Source: Wurfbainia villosa (Eukaryota; Streptophyta; Magnoliopsida; Zingiberales; Zingiberaceae). From it: 64,000 bases of DNA. This document shows positions 34,099 to 45,722 of this stretch, one piece after another. The notes under the pieces are model-generated. The model searched no databases and was not told where the DNA came from. It saw only the letters and a program-made list of their open reading frames with translations. The stretch spans positions 97,944,753-98,008,752 of the forward strand of contig CM046000.1 in assembly GCA_025175895.1 (NCBI GenBank), in the 5' to 3' direction. How positions within the stretch are numbered: position 1 is the first letter of the stretch; each line of letters opens with the position of its first letter. A program made the translations under genes and the position numbers.

Positions 34099-34297
34099 TT
34101 TAAAAAAAGGAACATCGCAAAGAAAAAAAACAACACAAAAAGAAACAAGTTGCCAAGACTCTCGTCTTGGATTAGTAGTGCGGGAGATAGGATTTTAATG
34201 AAACGAAAAATGATACGAGATGAAAATTAAAATGAATATGAAAAGGGAAACAAAAACTGATGCTAGATTGGTGGTTGCACCAAATCGTAGCGCCTCC

Positions 34298-34309
34298 GCT
34301 CTGATACCA
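34298..34309 (-). promoter_or_regulatory. Initiator-Met PBS of element C
   Basis: The minus strand reads TGGTATCAGAGC, a perfect match to the plant copia PBS, two bases inside the 5' LTR. Confidence 0.92.
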
Positions 34310-34311
34310 AT

Positions 34312-35423
34312 TGTAGTATCATAAAAGCGCTAGAGGGGGGGGGTGAATAGCACGTGATAAAATCTTTTCATACGTTACGATTTAAGACAAAGATAGAAGT
34401 AATTGCATAGCGGAAAAGTAAAGAACACAAGTTTGTTTTACTTGGTTAACAACCTAACGGTTGCTAATCCAAGGCCCTTGCGATCTTAGACCACTTACGG
34501 AGGGCAATTCACTAACAATCTCCTCCTCGTTGGAGGTAGGAGATAACGAATACACAAAAGCAAAGATCGAGGAAGAGGGACAATCCCACCTCTCCTCTTA
34601 ATGAAATAAAACACGATAAATGAAAGCTCGATTACACTTGAAAGATTTGAAACGAAGAGTAAAAGTGATACCGACGACAAACTGATCTTGAAGTCGAGGA
34701 CGTTGCGGCAACGGTTCTTCATCGTAGAGTTGTCGTAAAGAAGCGACATTGCGGGAGCATTTTGGAAGCTTGGAATGATATGAAAATGAGAGAATCACAT
34801 GTCTTTTTATAACCCTTGAAGCCCCCTAAACGATGAGATGAAGATCCACCAAAAGAGGCCACCTCACCCTAAGATAAGGGGATGAGATTTGACTCTCATC
34901 GAAGCTAGAAATTTGAATGACAGTCGACTATTCACCCTCATCAGTTGACTGATGCCACCAGAAGTCGACTGCTAACAACCATCAGTCGACTGATGGCTAA
35001 GTTTTTTGACTGCAGCAAATAGTTAGCTTGAAAGAAACAAGTAGAGGTAAAATTCGACGGCCACTTACCTTCCAATCTCGACCTAGACCTTCCACTAGAA
35101 GTCTTAGTTGGATTATCGTCTAAAAATGTCCCCGTATGGAGGACCCAACCTTACCTTCACTCACACTTGAGCTTACCTTAGTGACTTGTAGCTCAGCCTT
35201 TGGTCTCCACCTGGATTCTTCGACTCCCTCCGAAGTTCTCCCAGTGTCACCCGACCACCACGGTTTCTCAACACGAGATTCTCTGAGTGTTGTCGACCTT
35301 CAACTCAGCTTAATCATTCCTGCACACTTGGTTCAGCTCATTAGACAACAATATGACCTTAGCTTTGGGTCTTTGTCATAATCAAAACCTAGGTTCGATT
35401 ATCTGGTGCCTATTGCACCAACA
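34312..35423 (-). mobile_element. 5' LTR of element C
   Basis: 1112 bp, pairing with 17776-18873. TATA box at 34803-34812 (minus). Palindromes: CAGTCGACTA at 34921, CAGTTGACTG at about 34942 and CAGTCGACTG at 34983-34992. The right edge CACCAACA is followed by ATACC, which does not match the left flank. Confidence 0.85.
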
Positions 35424-36176
35424 ATACCATTCGTGGTGGAGCAATAGAGATAGGAAAAGGAAATGGCAAAGAAGATTCGACAATGGTCCCTTCAATGAAT
35501 AGGAAAGGATGGACGGTGGCAATAGTACCTTCTCCTTGTATCTTGCGGCGTGCAGATCCTCTCACCATCACTTTTATATTTAGACGCGAGGAGGGTGAAG
35601 GGGGAAGAGCGAGAAGCAGAGGGGAAGAAGAGAATGGGCTAGGGTTCAACATAGGTGGATTAGCAAGAAGAGTGGGCGGCAATACACAGGAGAGAGTAAG
35701 GTCGGAAGGTTGTTTGGAGGATGGAACCAATATGGATGATGATGAAGAAGAGACAGGGACAGAGGAGGAAGTAGTGGAAGGAGGATTGGTGATGGTTTGT
35801 ATTGGGAGGGAGGATGATGAAGTAACATACCCTCCGGTGGCTTTATCTTGTTGCTCTCGTAGCCGTCGAAGGGTGGCATTTTTTAGGAGAGCCTTTATTT
35901 TCCGAGTAAGAAGAAAGGGAAGTGTTGGGTCAAAGGAGGAGAAGGAATCCTTGCAATGGAAGGTGGTGATCAGAGAAGCTTTAAAATTAGAGAAGGCGAA
36001 GGATCGTAGGGGGAAAGCTAATAAACCCTATTTGAAGAGTAGCGCATTTTTTATCGAAGGAACCAATGGGGTTTCCCATTGATATGATGAGCCCTGAACG
36101 AGGCTTGGGGCCTGACCCAAGAAAAGGAAGGAACAAATCATTCCATTTATGCCTTGCACAGTATAAGAGAAAGCTG
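35424..36176 (-). other. Ser/Pro-rich minus frame next to the array
   Basis: From about 36026 down to 35424 the minus strand is open for about 200 codons. It reads a Phe/Lys/Arg-rich start (TRKIKALLKNATLRRLREQQ) and then a long Ser/Pro/Thr/Leu-rich stretch, and runs up to the C insertion. The plus strand is also open (35483-36082, 199 codons, Glu/Gly/Arg-rich). The two ORFs overlap, so at most one is real; I favour the minus one because 17511-17775 continues with similar Ser/Pro-rich composition on that strand. No family recognised. It lies directly beside the 151-bp array. Confidence 0.35.
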
Positions 36177-38613
36177 GGGTGGATCGGAGGAGATAAGTTC
36201 AAGATAAATGCATTGTGGAAGATGACGGAAGTAAAAAATTCATTCTGATATGACAAGGTGAAGTCCTGGATCAGATCATCACTATTTTTATAGCTTGGCC
36301 TCAACCGAAGCTATTATCCCCGTGTAGTAACGGATCGGAGGAGCTGGGTTTAAGGTAAATTCACTCTGGAAGATGATGGAAGTAAAAAATTCATTCCGAT
36401 CTGACAAGACGAAGCTCTAGATCAGATTGTCACTATTTTTACAACTTGGTCTCAACTGAAGCTATTATCCCCGTGCGATAGCGGATCGGAGGAGCTGGGT
36501 TTAAGGTAAGTTCACCCTGGAAGATGACAGAAGTAAAAAATTCATTCCGATCTGATAAGGTAAAGTCCTGGATCAGATTGTCACAATCTTTACATCTTGG
36601 CCTCTACCGAAGCTATTATCCCCGTGCGATGGTGGATCGGAGGAACTAGGTTTAAGGTATATGCACTGTTGAAGATGACGGAAGTAAAAAATTCATTCCA
36701 ACCTGACAAGGTGAAGCCCTGGATCAGATCGTCACTATTTTTACAGCTTGGCCTCAACCAAAGATATTATCCCCATGCGATGGTGGATTGGAGGAGCTGA
36801 GTTTAAGGTAAGTTCACTCTGGAAGATGACGGAAGTAAAAAATTCATTCCGATCTGACAAGGCGAGGCCCTGGATCAGATCATCACTATTTTTACAGCTT
36901 GACCTTAGCTGAAGCTATTATCCCCGTGCAGTGATGGATCAGAGGAACTGGGTTTAAGGTAAGTTCATTGTTAAAGATGACAGAAGTAAAAAATTCATTC
37001 TGATCTGATAAGGTGAAGCCCTGGACCAGATCGTCACTATTTATATAGGTTAGCTTCGACCAAAACTATTATTCCCGTGTGGTGGCGGATTGGAGGAGTT
37101 GGCTTTAAGGTAAGTTCACCCTAGAAGATGACGAAAGTAAAAAATTCATTCCGATCTGATAGGGCAAAGCCCTGGATCAAATCATCACTATTTTTACAGT
37201 TTGGCCTCAGCCGAAGCTATTATCCCCATACGGTGGCGGATCAAAAGAGCTAGGTTTAAGGTAAGTTCACCCTGGAAGACGACGAAAGTAAAAAATTCAT
37301 TCCGATCTGATAAGGCAAAGCCCTGGATCAGATCGTCACTATTTTTATAGCTTGACCTCTGCCAAAGCTATTATCTCAATGTGGTGGAAGATTGGACAGG
37401 TTGGATTTAAGGTAGATGCACTATTGAAGATGACCAAAGTAAAAAAAATTCATTCCGATCTAACAAGGTGAAGTCCTGGACCAGATTGTCACTATTTTTA
37501 CAACTTGGCTTCGGCCGAAGCTATTATCCCTGTGTGGTGGCTGATCGGAGGAGCTGGGTTTAAGGTAAGTTCACTGATGAAGATGAAGGAAGTAAAAAAA
37601 TTCATTCTGATCTGACAAAGTAAAAGCCCTGGGTCAGATTGTCACTATTTTTATAGCTTGACCTTAGCTGAAGCTATTATCCCCGTGCGGTGGTGGACAG
37701 AAGAGTTGGGCTCAAGGTAGATACACTGATAAAGATGACGGAAGTAAAAAATTTATTCCGATTTGACAAGGAGAAGCCCTAGATCATATTGTCACTGTTT
37801 TTACAAGCTATTATCCCCGTGCAGTGGCGGATCGGAGGATTTGGGTTCATGGAAGATACACTGATGAAGATGACGGAAGTAAAAAATTCATTCCGATCTG
37901 ACAAGGTGAAGCCCTGGAAATTCATTCCGATCTGATAAGGCAAAGCCTTAGATCAGATCATCACTATTTTTACAGCTTGATCTAGGCAAAAGCTATTATC
38001 CCTGTGCGGTGGTGGATCAGAGGAGTTGGGTTCAAGATAGATACACTGATGAAGATGACGGAAGTAAAAAATTCTTTTCGATCTGACAAGGTGAAACCCT
38101 AGATCAGATAGTCACTATTTTTACAGCTTAGCCTCAACCAAAACTATTATCCCCGTGCGGTGGCAGATCAAAGGAGCTGGACTTAAGGTAAGTTCACTCT
38201 GGAAGATGATAGAAGTAAAAAATTCATTCCGATTTGACAAGGTAAAGCCCTGGATCAAATCGTTATTATTTTTATAGCTTGGCCTCAGCAGAATCTATTA
38301 ACCCCATGCGGTGGCGATCGGAGGAGCTGGGTTTAAGGTAAGTTCACCCTGGAAGATGACGGAAGTAAAAAATTCATTCAGATCTAATAAGGCAAAGACT
38401 TGGATCAGAACGCTACTATTTTTATAGCTTGGTCTAGGCCAAAGCTATTATCTTCGTGCGACGGCGGATCGGAGGAGTTGAGTTCAAGGTAGATACACTG
38501 ATGAAGATGACGAAGTAAAAAATTCATTCTGATCTGACAAGGCAAAGCCCTAGATTAGATCATCACTATTTTTACAGCTTGACCTCAGCCGAAGCTATTA
38601 TCCCTGTGCAGTG
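36177..38613. repeat. Tandem array of 151-bp units, left half
   Basis: A landmark (GAAGCTATTATCCCCGTG) recurs at 36310, 36461, 36612, 36763, 36914, 37065, 37216 and 37367, always 151 bp apart, and then with small indels (153, 153, 134, 185, 151, 151, 150, 150) up to 38594: 16 units. Each unit also has GGATCGGAGGAGCTGGG, GGTAAGTTCACC, GACGGAAGTAAAAAATTCATT and GGATCAGATCGTCACTATTTTTA. Units differ by many point changes, so the array is old. Because 151 is not a multiple of three, the small ORFs over it are accidental. Confidence 0.93.
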
Positions 38614-39857
38614 TGTAGGGGATCCTTGGAAGCTAAAGGGGAGGGGGGGTGAATAGCTTGTTTTCGTTTCTACAAAAATGATTAGCGGAAGCACAACAAA
38701 TACAATAGTAAAAGAAATGAAAATACAATGCTAACACAAAAGCCTTTACGTTGTTCGGAGATAACGCTCCTACTCCACGGCGATCCTTAAGGTGGATCAA
38801 CCCTAATCAATCTCACTAAGAAGCTTTCTCTTTTTACAACAACCCTCCTCTTCTTACAAAAGACGAAGATGAAGTTTAGAGAGGAGGAGGGGAATTAAAA
38901 CACTAGGAAAGCTTAGAAAATTCGTGGAGGCTTGAGAGGATGATCAGAATGTAAGCATTAACCCTCTCAACCACCACAAGCCCTCTTTTTATAAGGAGAG
39001 GGTTGTTTTTCCCGTTGGGCCACGATCAGTCGACTGATGTACAACATCAGTCGACTGCCGCCACGATTAACGGCTTCTGAACAGTCGGATTCGCGGGATT
39101 CATAATTGTCATCATCCAACGGCATGCTCATCAGTCGACTGATCCCTCCATCAGTCGACTAATAGAGTGATCAGTCGAGTGATCACGGCGCGCAGTCGAG
39201 TGAGACTCCATTCTGTGCCCATGTTTAACTGATCCCGACCGCTTTGTTTAGTAGTCGTGATGGAGACATCGATCGATCGCCACGACTAGGCGTCGATCGC
39301 TCACGCCTTTCACCGACTCATTCAAGCACCCTAACAGTAGACTGATACATCGTATCAATCGACTGATACTCATCAAGTATGAATAATTCATATTTGAATT
39401 GACTCTCTAGACCTAGACTCAACCTTCTAGCTCTTCCTTAAGCCTTGCGCCTCCAGGATCCCTCCGAGTCCGTGACTTGTTCATCCTTTGCGCTTACTTC
39501 CAAGAGCTTCCTTCGGTTTTGTCATGTCTTGGGTTTCCCTTTGCCAAAGCGTGCTTGGACTTTACGCCACCAAGACTACATGCTTGGACTTACGCTGCCA
39601 AGACTTTGGACTTCCTTTGTCAAGGTCCGCTTGGACTTTACGCCGCCAAGACTACATGCTTGGTCTTACGCCGCCAAGCCTTCTCCTTGGACTTCTCTTG
39701 CCAAGATCACACTTGGACTTTGCCTTTACCAAGTCTTCATACTTGGATTTTCCTGTCACTTAAACATGTTCACAATTAGATCACAAGGTATTACCTAACT
39801 TAGATGATTATCCAAACATCAAAACATATAAATGCTTGGGGCATTGTTGCACCAACA
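38614..39857 (-). mobile_element. 3' LTR of element D
   Basis: The TATA box (CCTTATAAAAAGAG on minus) at 38983-38996 has CAGTCGACTG palindromes starting 31 bp upstream (39027-39036, 39048-39057 and more to about 39180). At about 39230-39305 palindromes of the other LTR are replaced by CGATCG-type sequence. At 39540-39745 there is a degenerate minisatellite of about 24-48 bp, (C/T)GCCAAGACTACATGCTTGGACTTACG. The plus strand after 39857 (ATCTCCCCCTTTTTGA) is the minus-strand polypurine tract. Confidence 0.9.
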
Positions 39858-40909
39858 ATCTCCCCCTTTTTGATGTTTGACAATCATTTAAGTTAGGTCT
39901 TTAACACATGCACATAATCATATTTTCAATATAAATTCTAACTTAAACATTCCTTCTCCCCCTTTGACATACATCAAAAAGAGAAGGATTCATAAATTGC
40001 ATGAAAGAGTTAAATTTGTTGTATCTTGAACTAAGGTATAAGATTGAAATTAAGCTCCCCCTTAATCCAAGATATGGTTCATGATGAATGAATAACATGT
40101 GGAGCAAAGCCTAACAAAATATTGGAGGTTAAATCCTAACTTTGCACCAACAATATAAGTTAAGGGGATGAAAAGATTTATATGATGAAACTCCCCCTAA
40201 AACATTGCATCAAACATTCCTAAAAACTTCTTTATAATGAAGATTATCATGTCATAGTTTTAGGACATCAAAGATACACTAAACATCAGGAAATAGATCT
40301 ATTTTCAGAAAACACAGTGTATCAGTCGACTGGTTTCTGATGTAGTTGACTGCTACGCCCGAATTCTATTTTTCTGATTTTTCAGCCCAACTTTAGAAAT
40401 GCGCCAAAAATTCTAGAAACATCGAAAAATCATGAAATTTTGTGTACACATTTATGAAATCATTTTATATCAAGGAAAAATAATTTAAAAAATATATGTT
40501 CTCCAGATTTCGAAAATGATACAATTTTGAAACCTAGCAAAAACTCTAAGTATTTTGCAAACTTTGTATCACTTTTGTATTTCACTTGAAAACTGTTTTT
40601 CAAAGTTTGATAAACATAGTTTAAATTATATTTTATTTGACATTTTCAATCATATTCTTGGAGCTATATGCACATTAATTGTGCATAAGCCTTCCCAATG
40701 ATTGATCCAATGAAGGATTAATGTCTCTAGATGGCACTTTGGTTCATAGTAATGCATCATAACAAGCATGATGAACCAAGTGCATCTTCCTAACATCTCA
40801 CATGTTGTCTAAGTGGATCAATATAAAAATCATGGTTTCTTAGGTGTTTTGTGAGATGCTTAAAGGTACAAGTCCTAGAATTTCTATAGGATCATGCAAA
40901 CCTACACTT
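39858..40909 (-). other. 3' noncoding region of element D
   Basis: AT-rich. It holds one palindrome (40323-40332), the tract homologous to A (40308-40450) and the inverted repeat (40793-40859). No coding frame. Confidence 0.7.
40793..40859 (-). repeat. Conserved ACATCTCAC/GTGAGATG inverted repeat (D)
   Basis: Arms at 40793-40801 and 40851-40859 pair over 8 of 9 positions around a 49-nt loop. On the minus strand the 3' arm is followed by TAGGAA as in B. The structure is about 50 nt after the pol stop. Confidence 0.72.
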
Positions 40910-43900
40910 TTATTCAACTAAGCACATTCCAAGTTCTCTTCTAAGTGATGAAAATTCTACTTCGGAGAGAGGCTTGGTAAAGATGTCGGCTAGGTTGAAC
41001 TTAGATTCAATGTAATTTAGCTCAATGTTCCCCTTAGCCACATGATCTCTAATGAAGTGATGTTTCACTTCAATGTGCTTGGTCCTAGAGTGATGCACCA
41101 GATTTTTGGTCAAATTTATGGTGCTCACATTATCACAAAATACTTTTATATTGGAGTAAGATAGCTCATAGTCCTCTAAAGTATGTTTCATCCATAGTAG
41201 TTGAGCTACACAACCACCCATAGCCACATACTCGGCCTCGGTGGTGGATAGGGCAACACAAGGTTGCTTCTGACTACTCCAACTAACTAGGGAGGACCCA
41301 AGGAATTGACATCTACCACTAGTACTCTTCCGATCTAATTTGCAACCGACATAATCGGAATCGGTGTACCCAACCAAATCAAAAGACCTAGTCCTACATT
41401 TAGTGTGCCTTTAATATATCTTAAGATTCTCTTAACGGCAACTAAATGAGATTCTTTGGCACATGATTGATACCTAGCACATATACTAACTGCAAATAAT
41501 ATATCGGGTCTACTAGCGGTTAGATACAAAAGGCTACCAATCATACTCCTATAGAGTGTAAGATCAATTTATTTTCCTTCATGATCATTATCTATTTTTG
41601 TATTAGTTGCCATTGGGGTTGACACTACTTTAGCATTTTCCAAACCAAATTTCTTAATCATTTCCTTAGCATATTTGGTTTGGTAAATATAAATTCCTTC
41701 ACTTGTTTGTTTGACTTGTAATCCTAAGAAGAAATTTAGTTCTCCAACTAGACTCATCTCAAACTCATTTTCCATATTCTTGATAAAGTCTTGAAGGAGT
41801 TCATCATTTGTTGACCCAAAGATAATGTCATCAACATATACTTGGGCTACAAAGATGTCCTTTGATGTTGACTTTATAAATAGAGTTTGATCTACATTAC
41901 CCCTCCTAAAGTCCTTAGAGATTAAGAAAGATGATAATCTTTCATACTAAGCCCGGAGAGCTTGTTTCAAACCATATAAAGCCTTTTTAAGTTTAAATAC
42001 ATGGTTTGGATAGTCTATATTTTCAAACCCGGGAGGTTGTTCTACATATACCTCTTCCTTAATGAACCATTTAGGAATGCCGATTTAACATCTATTTGAT
42101 GGAGTTTGAAACCCATATAAGAAGCATACCCTAATAGAATCCTAATAGACTCTAACCTAGTAACCGGGGCATATGTTTCATCATAGTCAAGTCCTTTCAC
42201 TTGATTAAAGCCCCTTGCAACTAATCTTGCCTTATTCCTAGTAATATTTCCTTGGTCATCTAGTTTGTTCCTAAAGACCCATCTTGTAGTAATGATGGTG
42301 TTGTCATTAGGTCTAGGAACTAACTCCCATACTTGACTCCTTTCAAATTGAGTCAATTCATCTTGCTTTGCTAAGATCCAATCCGGATCAAGTAATGCAT
42401 CATTGATTGTTTTGGGCTCAATTTGAGAGATTAGGGCTATATGACTAGAGGGATCCCTATGAAATGACCTAGTCCTAATACCTTGAGATAATTCACCTAC
42501 AATTTGATCTAGAGGGTGATTTTGATGAACTCTTATTGTTCTAGGAGGTGTATTAAATTGAGCTTGATCATGATTATCCTCAACCCTTCTTTCATCATCG
42601 GAATCACCTCTTACTCCCCCTTGATTCAATTCTCCCCCTTGATTTAACTCTCCCCCTTGATCATTACCACCTAAAGTTAAATCTTGAAATTTTTAGGTAA
42701 TTTCTTGATTTTTGTCATTGATATCGTCATCAATGGGGGATTTCCTAGGGTATGTATTAGAGGTTTCATCAAATTGGACATTTGAAGATTCCTCAATCTT
42801 TTGAGTTCTTTTATTATAAACTCTATATCCTACATTAGTGGATGAGTATCCAACTAGGATTCCCTCATCCGCTTTGGACTCAAATTTACCTAGGTTGTCT
42901 TTGGTGTTTAAAATATAGACTTTGCATCCAAAGACCTTAAAATAGTGAATTGTTGGAATTATACCATTCCATAATTCAAATGGGGTTTTTCCTAAAAACC
43001 TATGAATTAAAACCCTATTTTGGATATAGCAAGAGGTGTTGACCGCTTTCGCCCACAAGTAGCTAGGTAAAGAGTATGCATTAAGCATAGTCCTAGCCGC
43101 TTCTTGTAGGGCACGATTTTTCCTTTTCACAACCCCATTTTGTTGGGGTGTTTTAGAATAAGAAAATTCGTTCTTGTACCCTTGTTATAAGCAAAAGGTT
43201 GAGAAATTAGAATTCTCAAATTCTCCACCATAATCACTACGGATCCGATTGATTTTGAGTTTTCTTTCATTCTCTACTCTCTTGCTAAATCCTATGATTA
43301 TTCCTAGGGTTTCATCCTTATTTTTCATGAAAAACACCCAAGTAAATCTAAAAAAATCATCTACTATCACTAAGCAATATTTACTACCAATCATGGAAGG
43401 AGTACTATGACAATCAAATAAGTCCATATGCAATAGTTATAAAGGTAAAGCGGTACTAAGTAAAGTTTTACTTTTGTGTGATGTTTTTGATTGCTTCCCT
43501 TCTTGGCATGCATCACACATTTTGTCCTTGAGATACTTGACTTTTGTCAACCCCTTGACTAACTTCATTTTGGCTATTTTGACAATGTTCTTCATATTGA
43601 TGTGCCCTAGCCTCCTATGCCAAAGGCAACTCTCTTCTTCTTTTGCAATAAGACACTTAGTAGAAGCATTAGTAGCATAGGATAAATCAACATAGTATAT
43701 ATTTGATTTCCTAAAACCTACTAGCATGTAATCATTTAAAGTTTTGTGTCTTATGAAACATTTTGAAGAGTCAAATTGAACATCAAAATTTGCATCACAT
43801 AGTTGACTTACACTAAGTAAATTAAATTTCATATTTTTAACTAATAACACTTTATGAATGACAAGGTTGGGGGATACCTCAATTGTGCTTTTTCCTAGAA

Positions 43901-44022
43901 TCTTAAGTTTACCACTATTTCCAAAAGACACCTTCCCCTTGCTAGTGTGGTTGATGGTGGAAAATTTTCTCTCATCACCGGTCATGTGTTTTGAGCACCC
44001 ACTATCAACAATCCATAAGCTT
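40910..44022 (-). pseudogene. pol: Pol of element D: protease, integrase, RT, RNase H
   Basis: Minus-strand order: protease-type VDSGCSKHMTGDE (about 44010-43975); GAG-pre-integrase LWHRRLGHINMKN with CDACQEGKQ; an in-frame TAA at about 43437; integrase core with D in LHMDLFDCHS, D in VIVDDFFRF (Phe for the usual Ser) and E in RSDYGGEFEN; and its C-terminal part (42693-43130, ILVGYSSTNVGYRVYN). The reverse transcriptase (42042-42629) has TTRWVFRNKLDDQGN and DVKSAFLNG, a frameshift at about 42050, and an intact catalytic YVDD at about 41835. RT thumb (MENEFEMSLVGELNFFLGLQ) and RNase H (GYTDSDYVGCKLDRKSTSG, STTEAEYVAMGGC, NLADIFTKPLSE) end at the stop at 40910. Few lesions for a copia pol, so fairly young. 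Confidence 0.9.
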
Positions 44023-45671
44023 GGTTCTTCTACCTATACAACATGAAAAATGCAAGCTTTAGACACCCAAATTTTAGGACCGATAGCATCAACTATATAA
44101 CTTTTGGGGACCCAAGGCCTTTTTAGCCTTGCTCCTAATGGTTGATTTTCTACTAATTAAAGAGGTGAAGACTACTTCTTTTTCCTTAGGCTTGTATCCT
44201 ATGCCGGCCTTGTTATAAATGACCCTTTGGTCCCTAAGAATCATATCAAGATATTTGGACCCGTTTGTAAACTTTTCTAAACATGCATGTAAATCACCTA
44301 TTTCTTTCCTAAGTTCATCATTCTCATTCCTAAATGTACATGCATCATCACAAGGTGGTACTATATTTTTAAGTGACTTAATTTCTACTTTTAAGTCCTT
44401 AATCTTAGTTTTTGATCTATTTAAGACATTTTGAAGGCATGCAATGGTTTTATAAAGTAAATCTACTCTAGGGGAGTTTCTTACCTCATCATCATTTGAT
44501 GATGATTCGTCGCTTGAGGAAGAGGATGAAAACTCCTCACTTGAGCTTCCGGCTTCCTCCTCCAAGGCCATGAGAGCTAGGTTCCGGGTGGCATGACACA
44601 TTTCTTCATCATCGGAAGAGTCCTCCAAGCTTAGTGTGTCCCATGTTTGTGCCACCATTGCCTCCTTCTTCTTCTCCTTCTTTTTCTTCTTCTCCTTATG
44701 TTTCTTTTCTTTCTCCTCCTTCTTCTTTAAGTCCGGGCAATTTGGCTTGATGTGCCCCTTTTTATTGCAACCATAGCAAACAACATTAGAGGAAGGAGTT
44801 GAACTACTAGAAGACTTACCTCTTGAGGATTGGAACATCCTCCTCACATCCTTCTTGGTGAGTTTCCTTGACCTCCCACCAAACTTCTTTACATAATGAG
44901 CCACCTCACTTGCGATAGCTCTTCTTCACTACTAGATGAATCATCCTAGGATTCGGATGAGGAAGACACTTTTTTCTTCTCCTTCTTCTTCTTGTCCTTC
45001 TTTCCTACAAAAAGAGCTACACCTTTCTCTTTGGACGAAGTGTTAGCTTGCTCGTGCAACTCAAATTCACAAAAGAGCTCATCTAATTTAACTAAAGAAA
45101 GATTCCTAGAGACCTTATAGGCTTCTACCATTGAAACCCACAAGGTTGTTCTAGGGAAGGCTTGGAGTACATACCTCATAAGGTCTCGGTTGTCGACCTT
45201 CTCACTTATCACATGTAGTCCGTTGACTACTTCCTTGAAGCGACCGTGCATTTGGCTCACGGTCTCATTGGTCTTCATGGCAAAGTTTTGGAGTTGGCCT
45301 ATCAAGAGGTCCCTCTTGGCTCTCCTCATCTCCTTTGATCCTTCATTCAATTCGATGAGCTTCTCCCAAAGCTCTTTAGCGGAGTTGAAGGATCCGACCT
45401 TAGACAATTGCTCCTTTGATAGACCACATTGGAGTGTGGTCGTTGCCTTTGCATTTGCTTGCGCCTTTTTGGCCATATCCCTCGTCCAATCTTTGGTTGG
45501 TATTGGCGCTCCATGTTCGTCGATCGACTTCTCGAATCCATCTACAATACTAAACCAGTTATCAATATCATTCATAAGGTAATATTTCATCCTACCTTTC
45601 CAGTATCCGAAATCATTGCCGTCGAAGAATGGAGGCCTCGCCGTGTTATACCTCTCTTGGAAAGCCATCAT
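44023..45671 (-). pseudogene. gag: Gag of element D
   Basis: The start ATG at 45671 (minus, MMAFQERYNTARPPFFDG) is the first Met after the PBS and fits the usual gag start; longer upstream reading enters the PBS and LTR. UBN2-type capsid-like region: WKGRMKYYLMND, GSFNSAKELWEKLIELNEG, RRAKRDLLIGQLQNF, FPRTTLWVSMVEAYK. An in-frame TAG at 44946 and a one-base shift just after it break the frame. The next part (44089-44904) has the CCHC knuckle CYGCNKKGHIKPNC, a Lys/Glu-rich run, acidic Ser-rich repeats, a coiled-coil-like segment and QRVIYNKAGIGYKPK. A further shift near 44115 precedes WVPKSYIVDAIG, which leads to protease. Confidence 0.88.
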
Positions 45672-45708
45672 GCTTCGGTTGATTATTAGATCTTCCGATG
45701 CGATCCGG

Positions 45709-45720
45709 GCTCTGATACCA
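45709..45720 (-). promoter_or_regulatory. Initiator-Met PBS of element D
   Basis: Perfect TGGTATCAGAGC on the minus strand, two bases inside the 5' LTR. Confidence 0.92.
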
Positions 45721-45722
45721 CT

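Larger units (their letters stand above)
17776..35423 (-). mobile_element. Element C: copia gag-pol retrotransposon, nested
   Basis: LTRs at 17776-18873 and 34312-35423 have TGTTGATGCA/TGTTGGTGCA starts and TACTACA ends on the minus strand. Gag is at about 32480-34098 and pol is in pieces between 19851 and 23930. It contains two later insertions: solo LTR K (20633-21737) and element E (24332-32302). Without them it is about 8.6 kb, close to D (8.4 kb). Its flanks (ACGAC left, ATACC right) do not form a target duplication, unlike all other whole elements here. SIRE/Tork-like assignment rests on gag-pol motifs and is tentative. Confidence 0.85.

Noticed and set aside
35483..36082. 199-codon plus frame as a host gene
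   Set aside because: Overlaps a longer-lived minus frame, is low-complexity Glu/Gly/Arg-rich, and has no recognisable domain; kept only as an uncertain region.
36177..38613. CRISPR array or repeated gene in the 151-bp array
   Set aside because: No repeat-spacer structure; the unit length is not a multiple of three and small ORFs shift frame between units.
39445..39798. ORFs rich in Leu, Trp and Cys over LTR D (and 46592-46918)
   Set aside because: Three frames give similar repeats from a short minisatellite; LTR sequence, not a gene.
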